From Symbiodinium natans (Eukaryota > Sar > Dinophyceae > Suessiales > Symbiodiniaceae): a DNA stretch of 64,000 nucleotides. The translations under genes and the position numbers were made by a program. Shown here one piece after another: positions 11,060-22,329 of the stretch (position 1 is the stretch's first letter; each line of letters opens with the position of its first letter). The stretch lies in NCBI GenBank assembly GCA_905221605.1, contig CAJNDS010002347.1, positions 387,501 to 451,500 of the forward strand. The letters run 5' to 3'. The notes under the pieces are model-generated. The model was not told where the DNA came from and did no database searches. It worked only from the letters and a program-made list of their open reading frames with translations.

Positions 11060-12130
11060 CGACTCCAGTTTGCCCCTTCAAGGCCACCGACCGGGTGCGG
11101 AATGCGCCTCGGCACTCGTCCCATGCAGCACGTGCCTGACGGGCTTGGGCTCTCGGTTCTCGCCTGCGCCTCTCGAACCACACGGACGTTATCTCGCCCC
11201 TGTCGTTGATGTAGTGGTCACGGCCTTGGTTCACCAAGTCCCACAACATGAAGGGCTTTTCGGCTAGTGCTTCCCCCCACGAGCTCCGGAACACCGAACT
11301 CCTGACTGTGCGGACAGGGTGCTGCGTGCCTGTGTGAGATAGATCTCATGCTTGTCACCTGCGCGATTGTGGGTGGCATCGGAGGAACTGCTCTTGCACG
11401 CGCTGCAAGTAAGTGGCCGAGGTGCTGTTTGTGATGATGTTCCAAGTGTGGCCCCCCAAGCGCCCTGCAACTGCCTGGCAGGAGAGTTCTTCCATAAATT
11501 CCAGCCATTTGGGCTTCGCACCTTCTCAACATTTTAGGCTTCGCACCTTGTCTTCAGGGGTGCAGATCGTCTTGTGACCATCGTAGTGGTGGCTCATGAC
11601 CGAGATCGTGCTCCACAAACACGTTTACGCTACACAGCCGTCCTTCCTGACCTTGCAGATGTCTTTGCACCATTCCGCACGCGCTACACTTTGCACAAGG
11701 TGCACCTTCTCATGTTCAGTCTGTGGAGCAAGGCGTTGGCGCGGCGTTGGCACCAACTTGTTCCCATCACAAGGCTCAGCAGTCCAAGGCTGATCAACAA
11801 GCTGCCACTCAAGGAGCCCCCTTTCTCCGAAGTCAAAGCTTGACCAATTCATAGCAGGCCCCGATGAATTTTCAGCAAGGCATCGACACACTCCATTGTC
11901 TTTAGGGGGGTCCATGCAATGTGACCTGTTTCCCAATAGCCTTGCAAGACGGTGCTGCGTGCAGTACGCAGGCAACACCGCGATTTGGACCTCTGAGCGA
12001 ACTAATTGCTCGAGCACTGCATATGCACTGCTCAGAATGCAGGTTGCACTGCATAATTGGGTGGCACCGGGTGCCACCATAAAAAAAACGATACATTTGC
12101 TGATTGTACGGGGGCATGCGGGGGGCACTT
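11060..12130 (-). CDS. unrecognised multi-exon gene
   Basis: Several stretches read as real coding sequence on the minus strand: about 11630-11850 (KLVPTPRQRLAPQTEHEKVH), about 11547-11625 (STISVMSHHYDGHKTICTPE), about 11380-11535 (AKPKWLEFMEELSCQAVAGR and LGGHTWNIITNSTSATYLQR) and about 11150-11260 (KPFMLWDLVNQGRDHYINDR then GEITSVWFERR). I do not recognise the family. The gene would begin only about 100 bases after the cyclin stop, on the same strand, so the two are closely packed in tandem. A 25-base direct repeat at 11512-11549 lies between two of the stretches and shifts the frame. It is either an extremely short intron-like insertion or a disabling duplication. Exon borders are not resolved and the start is not located. 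Confidence 0.45.
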
Positions 12131-12242
12131 GTAGCCCAAGACCAGCCGCATCTCCCCCCCTGCAGAGTTTGCAGAGAGCGCAGCCTCAGGTGGCAATTTG
12201 CACTTCGCTGCCACTACTGTGCCATGTGTACGCACGCCTTGT

Positions 12243-14590
12243 CTATGCACCGGCGAGCACCGCATTGTTGGCGACGCGGTGATACTGCTGTAGCATGTAC
12301 TTCTTCCTGACGGCCTGCTCAAGTCTGCATAGAGTCTGCTAGAGCTGACAGATGCTGACACAGGCATTGAACTTCGTTGGAACAGAGACTACAGTGTGGC
12401 AGGTGCGCGCGCACGTGCAGCACTCGTCTTCTCGCAGTCACCTGCAGGGTGCTCGCTGGGGCTGCGCGCAACAGAAGGCGCAGCTCCTGCGGTACCAAGA
12501 CTCAGTCACTTGTGCACCGGTCGTCAAAGCGTGTTGTGCCGATGTCCTCCGCACAGCCTCGCAGCTCATCCTCCGTATGCCTGGACGTCTGCACCTGGAG
12601 TCCACCGGAGTATGGAAAGAGGAACTGGCTTGAGAACGAGAGACCGAAGGCTTGACACGTGACGAGGGGAAGGCACCATGATATCTGGCCACAGGACCGC
12701 CCTGCTGAAGAGATCGTTGCTCAACAGCACGGCGGCTGCGAGCAGGTGCGAAGGCCTCAAGGCTGTCTCCGCCGGAAGAGCTAGACCCTCTTCGTGTCTG
12801 CCCTTTTTGACTCCTTGGCTCCCCTGCGTGTAGCGGATCATCCGTAGGTCAATCAATGCCTGGGAAACCACTTTCCCTACGCCTTTCGCTTTGCAATATG
12901 TCTCGCTCTGAGCTTCCAGGCGAGCTCTAGGATATACTTGATCGTCTCGGTGTGCCGAGGGTTGTCACAGTTGTTGGCCTCTGCGCTTTCACGAGGACAT
13001 GCCGCATTCATACTCTGCTCTGCTCTTGTGCTCCTCAATTCAACCTCTCATCATACCCTCTCATCCAGCCTTTAGGAACTGGTTGAAGAAGTGGGCAGGC
13101 GTTGGCACCACTACCCGAAAGTCCAGGGCCTTGTGTCAGGCTGGCTTTGCAAAAACAATCGCTGCGATGACGTGTAAGGATTCGACCGACAACATCGTGC
13201 ATTCCATCTGTAGCAAGTCTTCCTGAAGCAGGTGTGCACTGATGCACTGACGCGACTAAACTCTGTTCTGCCCTCCTGATCTTGCCTTGCTGTAGGTGTT
13301 GTCCGTGATGTACACGAAATCTGTAGCACGAGGCGGGTCTATCTCCTCGAACTTCGCAGCCACGAACATGCCCACCACGCCCACAAGCTGTAGCCGCCTC
13401 TTCTCACCGACAACACATTTTAAGCTTCATAAAAACTTTTGTGTTGGGACGCAGTGCTTGTCTTGCCATGTAGATGAAGTGCTCTACCATGCTCCCCAAA
13501 TTCAGGCGGCGGGCCTTCTGAGGACGGGCAGCGCACTCATATGGCGATCGATGAGATTCACGGCCTCAGCAGATAAGGCGGTTGTTTGGGAGTTTCATCG
13601 GGGCCCTGTGGGCGCCCCCACCAAGAACAGCGTCTCTGCGCGAAGGCGGTACTTCATGTGGACCTACCACAGAATGGAGAAGAGATCTTTTCAAACGCAT
13701 CGCATCGCATCGCCGTGAGCACACCATCATCAGCACGCCAGGCCTCCACCAACCAGTCAATCAGGATGGCCCGCATCTTGCCGTTGATGTCCTGCTGGCT
13801 CTCCATGTAGCACGGCCGAGGAAGGCACGCGGCCTCCTGACTCAGAGAGAGAGAGAGAAAGAGAAAGAAAGACAGAAGGAAATAAAGAAAGCAAGAAAGA
13901 AAGCAAGGTGAAAGCAAAGCAAGAGGCTCTGAGCCGGTTCCGAGCGAGAGCCCGCAATGAGTTTGTTTGGCTCATTCACGGTGCTCTGTCTCTAAGTCAA
14001 TAAAGCACCCAGTTTAGGATTCCAGGTTTTGCGACCGAATTTCATCCCGGCTAGCATGGCCTCAAGTACCCTTCTGGTCCCCTTAGAACTGTCAACACTC
14101 TAAAAGTCAAAAACTGCGCAGGCGCAAGCTTACTGCGTCTTTGTGTTGCCTCCTCAAAGAGCCGGTCCATGATCTGAGGCACGTATTCGGCGGCCGACTG
14201 GGACCGCTGGTGCGCCTTCAACTCCAGGGGTACTCTGTGGGGCATCTCTATGAACACTACGCGAGGACTTGCAAGTTTCGAAGACCTGCACTTCACCAAG
14301 CATGAGAAAGTGTCCCCCCCAAGGCCTTTGCAACAGCTTCCGGGTTGGACACCTCCATTGCTACCGGCGACTGCTCCGGTTCGGGCTTCGCTGGCGGCGC
14401 GGGCGGTGCGGGTGGGGCGATTGGAGGTGCCAGGGCCGTCCATGGCCAGGGCGGCGCTGGCGCCCCGAGCTGCGGCAGCACGCTGGGCTCGCGCGGCCGC
14501 GCCGCCTTCTTCATGCGCGTGTCGCGCGCATCCTGCAGGTTGGTGATGTCCGACAGGCTCGCCAAGGGTCGCCCAGGTCCTCATACCCGC
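12243..14590 (-). CDS. mitotic A/B-type cyclin, at least 13 exons
   Basis: A regulatory subunit of cyclin-dependent kinase. I could rebuild twelve exon borders by matching the cyclin fold. From 5' to 3': 13744-13836 (YMESQQDINGKMRAILIDWL), 13622-13663 (VHMKYRLRAETLFL), 13515-13564 (AVNLIDRHMSALPVLR), 13286-13397 (RLQLVGVVGMFVAAKFEEID onward), 13187-13222, 13070-13129 (VVVPTPAHFFNQFLK), 12922-12978, 12828-12859, 12677-12755 (PSHLLAAAVLLSNDLFSRAV), 12518-12594 and 12243-12324, ending LEQAVRKKYMLQQYHRVANN and TAG. The exon before these ends at 14150 (AAEYVPQIMDRLFEE), and a proline/alanine-rich N-terminal exon lies at about 14327-14585. Both cyclin boxes are complete, with the MRAILIDWLVE signature, and spacing between conserved positions equals that of known cyclins at nearly every junction. 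Introns are 57-313 bases; seven of eleven start GC. The start codon lies upstream and was not found. Confidence 0.9.
13840..13915 (-). repeat. polypyrimidine microsatellite at a cyclin 3' splice site
   Basis: On the minus strand a ctttc/ctctct run of about 70 bases leads directly into the acceptor tcag at 13837-13840, so the microsatellite also serves as the polypyrimidine tract of the longest cyclin intron. Confidence 0.7.
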
Positions 14591-15429
14591 AGATCAGTAG
14601 ACGGAGTAAACTCAGATAACCCTCCTCACCACAGCACAGTCCTGCAGCTGCTAGCCTCTGTGACCGAGCTGCCAGTCCTGGGCCCATCATGGAGACATCC
14701 CAGTGCTTTTTTGTTCACAGTGATTGCAAGGTGCTCACCATGTGGCGCGCCTGTGGCAGCTGGTTTCCCGCGGCGCGTTGCTTGGCCCAATCGCGAAGCT
14801 CCGAAACCCAGGCTTGGGTTCAAGTTCTCCTGCACCAGGTATCTACTGTATAGCCAAGTATAGGAGGGCGCAGGAACTCGATTGGGTAGTGACTGAGCCA
14901 CGCACGGTGTCGACATTTTGAACGAAGCTTCTGGCACGACCTGACCAATGCAGAACGGCATGGATACTGGAAACGGCATGACCAAAGACGTCTAGAGATG
15001 TCCAAGGAGGTCTGGGGCCGCTTCCATGCCCAACTGCAGGCCTTGCCAGGCTGCGGATGCCCCGCGGATGATCCAGGGATGCTACCCATGCTGTGCAAGA
15101 AAAAAAAAGGGAAGCTCAGACCCGTGCTCTGGATGAGCGCGGCTGTTCTCACACGGCATGACACTGCGACCTATGGCACCTCTCAAGCAGGCAAAAGGGC
15201 GTCCGCAAAAAATGATTCGCACGAAAAGGCACTTGGGGGAGAGTCTGCAAAAGCAAATGTCAGAAGCAGCGAAGCAATTGAAAGCCTGGCGCCGGGGACA
15301 GGCCAAAGAGGCTCGGCGCATTTGCTTGGAGCCAGGCCGAGACCACGCGACCACGCTACGACGCCACGACACTGGAACTCAACATTAGATCAAAGGGCAA
15401 TGACTCACATGCAGTGCACTTGCGGACTC

Positions 15430-16385
15430 TGCCAGACCCTTTTCTTGCGAAAGGCTCCAATGCTTTCTGGAGGTCGCACTTCTCCACTGGTCCGTGAGGC
15501 ATGACCTTGTGCTTGAGACAGAACGTCTTCAGCATCTTCATGCCTTAACAGGGGGGCCACATGGGCCCATGAAACAGGATCCAACGCAGGAACGGGGGAG
15601 ACAAGAGCTGTGGCACTGTCGTCGCAGGTCCTCTGAGGCCTGGGCTCATCGTCTTCAGGTCCTCGAGGACGAAGCTGTCCTGCGCACGCACGCAACTTCC
15701 TTCCAGGATTCCGGTAGCTCTTGCCATCCTAGATTCTTAGATGCCCCCCACCCCTTTTGCGCCTCGTTGGCCGAGGTGGCCGAGGCGGCGCCAGGAGTTA
15801 AAGTCCCCGGCACCGAGGTTTCTGAAGCTGAAGCGGCTGAAGCGCTCCCGCCAATGGCGAAGGGCCGCAGCAGCGCCGTGAGGTCCGTGCGTTCCACGGG
15901 GCCATGAGGCATCTTGCCATACTGGATGCAGTAGCTCTTGAGCCTGCTGATGGGCATGGTGTCCAGCTCTGTGGACGTGAAGCTCGGTAAGGCTCTCTTC
16001 CTGTGATGATGGTGGTGGTGACCACTCGAATGGCCGCTTGGGACTGTCGTCCCATTGCCGCCATTGCCGCTGAAGGCCGGTTTGGAGGAAGGCTTGGCTA
16101 AGGGAGCCAGTGCCTTCTTGAGGTCGGACTTCTCCAAGGATCCGGAGGGAAGCCGGCCAAACTGGATGCAGAACATCTTGAGCTTGCTGATTGGCATGGT
16201 GTCCAGGTCGTCGGTGGTAAAGCTGGGAAGGTCGGGCCTCCCGTTCGCAAGGCGCTCACCCACAGCTTTGGCAGCTGCCGCCGTGCCGGCGGGGACGGCA
16301 TTCTTCACGATCGCCAGCCGCTCGAGGGCCTTGAGCAAGTCCGTCCGCTCCACCATGCCTGGAGGAAGGACCTCATTGAAGGCAA
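15430..16385 (-). CDS. protein with tandem SAP-like (LDTMPISKLK...EKxDLxKAL) repeats
   Basis: At least four copies of a roughly 40-residue helical unit follow each other. Two complete copies lie in the large exon (about 15655-16385): LDTMPISKLKMFCIQFGRLP with EKSDLKKALAPLA, and LDTMPISRLKSYCIQYGKMP with ERTDLTALLRPFA. A partial copy (PPGMVERTDLLKALERLA) lies at its 5' end. A fourth is split by an intron: DSFVLEDLKTM near 15650-15685, then MKMLKTFCLKHKVMPHGPVE and KCDLQKALEPFA at about 15440-15545. The pattern of a helix, a glycine turn and a lysine/aspartate start to a second helix fits the SAP and MANF-C-like helix-turn-helix group, often DNA- or protein-binding. Linkers are Ser/Ala/Gly-rich and include six consecutive histidines. 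Function is otherwise unknown; neither end is defined. It precedes the cyclin on the same strand. Confidence 0.65.
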
Positions 16386-16609
16386 GTGCTTCTGCTCATG
16401 GTGCATAATATGGACGTGGTATCATTGCGTTGAACATATGCTAGCCTCCTACCCCGCCCCAGGCCTTGTATTGCACGCACAGGTTGCGGAGCGTCTTGGA
16501 TGGATAGCCTCTGCCAACATGCGTCCAGAATACAATACATGCGACCCTGGAACCGCTCTGCAACTTCTACGCTCCAAGCAAATCACGAGAGGGCGTTTGT
16601 TCATTGATT

Positions 16610-16735
16610 CCTCTCCCTGTTCTCCCCTCATCCCCTCTCTCCTCTCTTCATCTCTCTTCATCTCTCCTCTTCATCTCTCTTCTCATCTCTCTTCTCATCT
16701 CTCTTTTCATCTCTTCCTCTTCTCTTTCGCTGCCT
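16610..16735. repeat. (ctcatctctctt)n pyrimidine repeat
   Basis: Short tandem ctcttcatctct units. The polypyrimidine run has no associated gene call. Confidence 0.8.
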
Positions 16736-16856
16736 TGGAGGTCCTCTTTGGTGAAGGTCGGAGGCGGAGGCGGCCGGGCGGGGCGGTCGGCCCGGTGTGT
16801 CTCCTTCCGCTCCCGCCGGGCGCGCTTCCTTCTGGAGGATATGAGGAGGAGAGAGG

Positions 16857-16942
16857 GTTTAGGGTTTAGGGTTTTGGGTTTAGGGTTTAGGGTTTAGGGT
16901 TTAGGGTTTAAAGTTTAGGGTTTAGGGCTGAGGGTTTAGGAC
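16857..16942 (+). repeat. internal telomeric repeat (TTTAGGG)
   Basis: About eleven near-perfect ttagggt units with few substitutions. This is the cleanest telomere-type array in the window, yet it is flanked by unique sequence on both sides. Confidence 0.9.
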
Positions 16943-17665
16943 CTTTTGCGGCGTTCGGAAGTTACTTCAGCATCGCAGCAAGAGGTGAGAGGCGCCTGCT
17001 TCGGCTGCGGCTCTCCTCGCGCTTCCGTTTCCGACCAGCGCTGTGGCTTTCTGAGGAGCTCCGGGCGCTGCCTCGGAGTTGAAAGCGACGTGCACAATAG
17101 AAGAGAATGACCTGGAATGTATATGAAAGATTGTCAGGTCAAAAACATTTTCAATGAAGAAATTTGTTGGCAATGCGATGTTGCTGGCCAAAGTCCAACA
17201 TGCCATCATCACTCAATGCCGCTTTGACAATGTTCACGCACTTGGCAATGCTGCTCCGCAAACAATGCTATGTATCAGCATGCATGCTGCGACTGCTCCT
17301 ATGATCGTCCATCAATTGCTGCATCATTCCAGAATTCCATGGTGGAAGATGGATGCCAGTGTCCATCATGATGCTGTGTTCACGAGAGCAGAGGAAGAAG
17401 ACACGTCGAGGTATTGATTGTTGAACATGCTGGCTGTTCATTTGCAGCATTCTATACACTGGAGCAGCCGTTGCCTGACAGATGGCGTGGAGCATGTTCT
17501 GTGCAGCAGCGTTGCAGAGCGGAGAGCGGTACATCGGAACAAGGGTTTGATGACCAATTTCAATTTGCTAAGAACTTTGCCAAAAACCCTCGCATTGCGA
17601 GCAAACTTCTGCATTGAAATTTCCCCTACCCCGAACAAAGCTTCAATGACGCAGACACACAGAGC

Positions 17666-17706
<41 letters not shown>

Positions 17707-18720
17707 GGTTGTTCACCCCAACTGTGGCCCTAGCTGCTGCTTCTGCTGCTGCTCCTGGCCAGACTGCTTCTTCGGACACTTTAGATTAGGCACGGTCAAG
17801 GCGTGAAAGTGTTGGTGCAACTTCCTTCAACATCCTACGCATTCAGACTCGCCAGCAGGTCCTCTCGCTCGTCTCTTCCGAGTCAGACTCCTCGTCCGCT
17901 TCGTGCTTCTTTGCTTCTTCTTCTTTGGGAAGAGTTGGGACTTCCTGGGCGACGCTAGCAGCCCGACAAACACTGGTCTTCATGTTTGACAGTCAAGCCT
18001 TACATGCCCTGCAAGTTCATGCCGGCATCTGATCCCGACCTGATTCACAGATTGTTGATCCATCTATTTAGTGTTGCTTTTGCTTTGTGGTGGGCATCTG
18101 CACTGCTACACTTCTATTTGCGTTTGAGATCCTACTGGCCTGGGCCTGAACGCCAAAACGAACGGCACGTCTCTTGCACGTGTTGTTGCTCCAGGCCAGC
18201 AGCGCTTCATGAGAAATTAGCACAGCATACGCTGAGTGTAGAAGTTGCCACCGGCCGGCATCAACCGAGCAGCTAAAATCGAGCTGTCCTCCTATGGTGC
18301 TTAGTGATTGCTGACGTGTTTGCGAGAAGCAAACGCTCAAGACCGCAGCAAATCTGTGGTTTGCAAACCTCAAACCTTCCAGACTGCTCCAGCACTACAT
18401 GTCCGTGAAACCGATTCATAGACATGGCTTCTCCACTCTAAACTACCCAGTTACATCGGCTGGTAATGTTTGTGTCAAATAGCTGTGTGCCAGCAGCTGT
18501 CCCGATTGCGAATCGCAGTTTGTCTTAATCATGTTGAAGTCATGGAAAAAGGGTTAATAACGATACGAAAAAACACAATCACATAGCTTAAATGACCTCG
18601 CAAACTCCTAAGCGGAAGCCCACCCAGGGCTTCTCCCGGTTCGATCGCGGAAGCTCATATCAGCAGTCCTTCTAAGGCTCAGGATAAGGCTATTAGTAAG
18701 GCGTATCGTAGGCGTAGGCT
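16943..18720. other. no supported gene; (TG)n at 17667-17706
   Basis: A dinucleotide run of about twenty tg units is the only clear structure. Open frames on both strands overlap it and are short. Confidence 0.6.
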
Positions 18721-18754
18721 GTTAGTAGCTTCTTCTCCTATTCTTCAATGCTTC

Positions 18755-19265
18755 TAAGCGTCGGGGAGCGGCCCTGGATCCATGCCAATGAGGTTGGCCA
18801 CCGCTTTGGCAAAGTAGGGACCTTGGCTGAGCGTGATGTCTGCACCAGGATTCGGAGCTGAAAAACGGTGCCGGGGCCTTCCCACATTGCCAGCAGCAGC
18901 TTCTTGCGCAGGACCTTTGCCGTGACTCCAACCCGTATGATGCAGAACGCCGAACCTCTGAATGTTCCCCGAACCCAAAGGAAATCTACAGCACCACGTA
19001 TCACGTGACAGCCTCGTCTTGCTTCAGCAGCGCTTCCACGTCACCGGTGCCCTGCACTGTGGCGTTGTGCAGATGTGAGGGGCAAAACTGGATACATCTA
19101 AATGAGACCGAAATGAAAGAGAATGAAAACGTTAAGACGTGAACTCACGGACTCCTGGCGCCGCGCTGCCACAAAGAGGTCTGCCGTGATTTCCCTGAGC
19201 TTCTTCTTCCTCTTCACCTCACTGCTCACAAAGCGATTCACTGCGAGGGTGGCCCTTCGGTTAGC
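18755..19265 (-). CDS. unrecognised multi-exon gene, 3' part
   Basis: Three stretches read as clean coding sequence. At about 19150-19260: NRFVSSEVKRKKKLREITAD followed by LFVAARRQES and a GTGAGT donor. At about 19010-19075: HNATVQGTGDVEALLKQDEA. At about 18755-18870: SAPNPGADITLSQGPYFAKA and VANLIGMDPGPLPDA, then a stop. Another frame near 18870-18930 reads KVLRKKLLLAMWEGPGTVFQ, which faintly resembles the end of a HECT ubiquitin ligase, but that is too weak to name the gene. The lysine-rich helix in the first exon could be a coiled coil. The start was not found. Confidence 0.45.
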
Positions 19266-19458
19266 TTGGCCTCAAGGAGGGGCCTGAAGAGTGCGAAGTT
19301 AAGTGCTCTCATTGCTTGGCGGGTTGCCACCTCCCTCTGCGCTGGCCACGGCAATCCTGCCACATCCTGCACCAGACTTCGAATAAGCGCACTTCAATAC
19401 ATCCTACAAGAGATCGCTGAAGGGCTGAAGCGAGATCACCTCACAGATGTATAAAAAG

Positions 19459-19529
19459 AATATATATGTATATATATATATACATATACATATGCATATA
19501 CATCTTGCTTTTTCATATGTACATATGTG

Positions 19530-19560
<31 letters not shown>

Positions 19561-19590
19561 GAATATATGTGTATATATATATATGCCACA
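19459..19590. repeat. (ta)n / (tatg)n microsatellite
   Basis: A long at/ta-alternating tract with occasional g or c, strongly AT-rich compared with its surroundings and easily melted. Confidence 0.9.
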
Positions 19591-20638
19591 TGCGCATGTT
19601 ACAAGATAATGCGGGATGGGGATCTTGTCGCGTTGTGTGGGTTTTCTCCCAACGCTTCCTCGGTGGACCTCTGCGCCAGGGAGCGCAAAGCGGTAGGGCT
19701 CAGCTGCAGCAGGCGGAGAACCTCAGGAGTTTGGCTAACACCCCCCCAGCGAACCACCAAAACCACCTTCATCTCTGGCCTGCTCTAGAATGAAGAAGCC
19801 GCAGTCATGCGCGCTCTCCTGCAACAAATGTGAAGAGGACGAGGGCGAAGTCTAGGCTCTCTGACTTTCGAGATCTTTCGAGCCTGTTGCGCCGTGTCTG
19901 GTAGCTGGAGTGACCCAGCAATCAGGCTGTCTTTGTACGTCGTTCCCGGGTTGGCGAGCTCCCACTCCTGCAAGGGATTGCAGAGATTCCCGCCCATGGC
20001 ACATAAAGGACGGGACCTAATACTATGCTCATCGATGCACATGCATGCACGATCATGCGCATGTTCCAAATTGGGGGATCTGAGGCTGTGAACCTCCACC
20101 CCCCCTCCCCCCAACCATCCAGCCCAGCCAGCCAAATTCGCTTGAGGGAGGGCCTAAACCAAAAGAAAGAATCTCTCAAGGATCCTCTCAAGCTCAAGCT
20201 TGCGCTGTAGGTTTTCAAGGTTTCGGCTTTACAGGTCGGGCTCTCCGGCGGAGTCTTCCGCGACCCGCAGTCGCTTTAAGCATGTACAGCCCGACCATGC
20301 GAATTGGAAACCCCAAGCGTCGGAGGGGGGCTGACTGCCGAGCTGAAGGCCGCAGACATTCACACAGAAATTCTGGGGGATTGCATGCGCCCCCTCCTTG
20401 TAAAGCTGTGAGACACGGCTAACTCAGCCATTTCGCATGCGGAGACGCATGGAGAGGCCAGCTACCGGAGGCTCGTGGCTTAAGGCATCATTTGACTCTA
20501 CCTTGGATCCCTAAGGTGGTCCCTTTGGTTTGGGGGCCCTTCTTACACATTTCCTCGAACACTCAAACCCGTTCCCTTCCCCTGTCCCCCTGCATGAGCC
20601 TTCCCCCCCATCCCTCAGCTGAGGAGGCATTCAGATGG

Positions 20639-20660
20639 TCTGCGTCTGCGTCTGTGTCTA

Positions 20661-20696
<36 letters not shown>

Positions 20697-20706
20697 TGTC
20701 TGTGTC
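20639..20706. repeat. hexanucleotide repeat (tgcgtc)
   Basis: About eleven copies of a six-base unit, some with tgtgtc. Confidence 0.9.
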
Positions 20707-20814
20707 TCCAAATATCTCACTGCTTTCTTATGCTTTCTCACTGTCTTCATCTGGGCGTCTGAAAAAGTCGGAACACCGTTCTGCGCTCAATTCGTTTTTG
20801 TAACGTGCTCTGAC

Positions 20815-21405
20815 TCACAGGGATCGGCAATCCATGCAATCCTTGCCGCAGTAGCCGCCCAGCAGCCGCGAAACTTGCTGCTGTGACTGGTTGGGCTCCC
20901 TGCGAAGCTCCAGCTTCAGCGCAGGTTTGTACCTCTTTTTGCTGGGTCGCGGATGCTCACGGATTCCCACAACGCGCCGTACTTGATTGCACGACGTCGA
21001 GCACAGAATCTCTTCAGGTTCGGCACTCCGCCACGCCGCCGTAATGCAGCATGTAGTCACCGCAGATCCTCCCCCCCGAGTCTCCGGTTCAACAAACGCC
21101 ACTCACAGCAATCACAATAACTTCGACATACAACTGCATTCACTGCATTCACTGCATCCTGGTGGAGGAGTCAAAGGCGAACTCCAGGGTGCCCTCCAGA
21201 ACGCCCGGGACACCGAAGTCGCCGTAGTTGCGGACCTTCACGGGGGGATGGTGAGAAAGCCCATAGTGGCAACAGAGCGCGCGGTGTGAAGACCTAACGT
21301 GGCGAAACATGCAAAGCACGCGACGCATGCGTTTAACATGCGAAACTCACGACCAAGTCCTTGAGGTCCAGCTCAGGGTCCTTGATGACGCGGTGCCCAA
21401 ACTGA
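20815..21405 (-). CDS. unrecognised multi-exon gene, 3' end
   Basis: Three coding-like stretches in order on the minus strand. At about 21355-21405: FGHRVIKDPELDLKDL with a GT donor. At about 21163-21250: VKVRNYGDFGVPGVLEGTLE and FAFDSSTRM. At 20815 to about 21010: QVRRVVGIREHPRPSKKRYK, then PALKLELRREPNQSQQQVSR and a cysteine-containing tail (YCGKDCMDCRSL) before TGA. I recognise no family. It could be the downstream end of the Ulp1-like gene that lies just upstream on the same strand, or a separate gene. Exon borders beyond the GT donor are approximate. Confidence 0.5.
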
Positions 21406-22329
21406 AGTCAGGATCCAGATGGCTGAGGGCAGAGGGCCCTCCACCCGTCTCAGTGGGTCGGGAGAGGGTGTTGGGAGACAAGTTTGAAGAAAAGAGCTGT
21501 AGAGGATGAGGAAGAAATATGGAGAAGGGAGGAGATGTCCCCCCCAAATGTGGCTTTTCTCGCGCAATGGCCTGCAGCCTGGATAGCCGTGGGTCCACCA
21601 GCGGCCCCAAAGAGCCGTCGCCCTGTGCAGAAAATACTGAGGCCGTGGCCCCTGCCCCCCACGGCCCGCCGAAAGGTGGCTGAGGCCGGCTAAGAACATG
21701 AAGAGCCATAACATGAAGAGCCATACGAAGCCCGCAACTGGCCCAGTCCCAGTGGTAAATCGAGAGCGTTGCCTCATTAATTAAGCCTTAAGCATTGTTG
21801 TCATTCTGAGTCCTTCTATCATGCCTATGTACGCAAAAGCACACAAATCCTTCTATATGTCTTTACATCTCACATTGTCAGCGCCCAGAGGAGGTGCAGA
21901 TGCGCACGCGGCTCCTGAGCCCGAAAGCCAACCAGCGCCTCAAAAAATGCGGGGTGCGCAGAGGCTTGAAGAGGCTTTCCGCTAAGGATGTGTGCGCACT
22001 GCTCTTGTTGCGATCCGGGGGAGCTGCCACAAATCCAGAACGCGAGAAGCTGCTGATCTCTACAGAGTAGGCCTCTGAAACTGGATCCTAGACAGTCTTC
22101 AACATCCTCAGGACTGAAACACACTGAAACACTGCAAGGGACAGCAAGCAGCGAGGGTCAAAGCAAGCAGAGAGGGTCGCCCCTCCCACCTCAATCGTAC
22201 CATCTTTCAATGAACGCCTGCCACATGGGCACTCATGGCCACCCTCGCCGTCCCCCACACCAATGCATTATTCCGCTCACCTGGGAGGCTTGTACCGCAT
22301 CCCTGTGCCTTGCAAGAGCACACACATAA

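Noticed and set aside
18870-18935. Possible HECT ubiquitin-ligase end (KVLRKKLLLAMWEGPGTVFQ)
   Set aside because: Resemblance covers about 20 residues only, and the catalytic cysteine region was not found. It is kept only as a remark in the gene entry.
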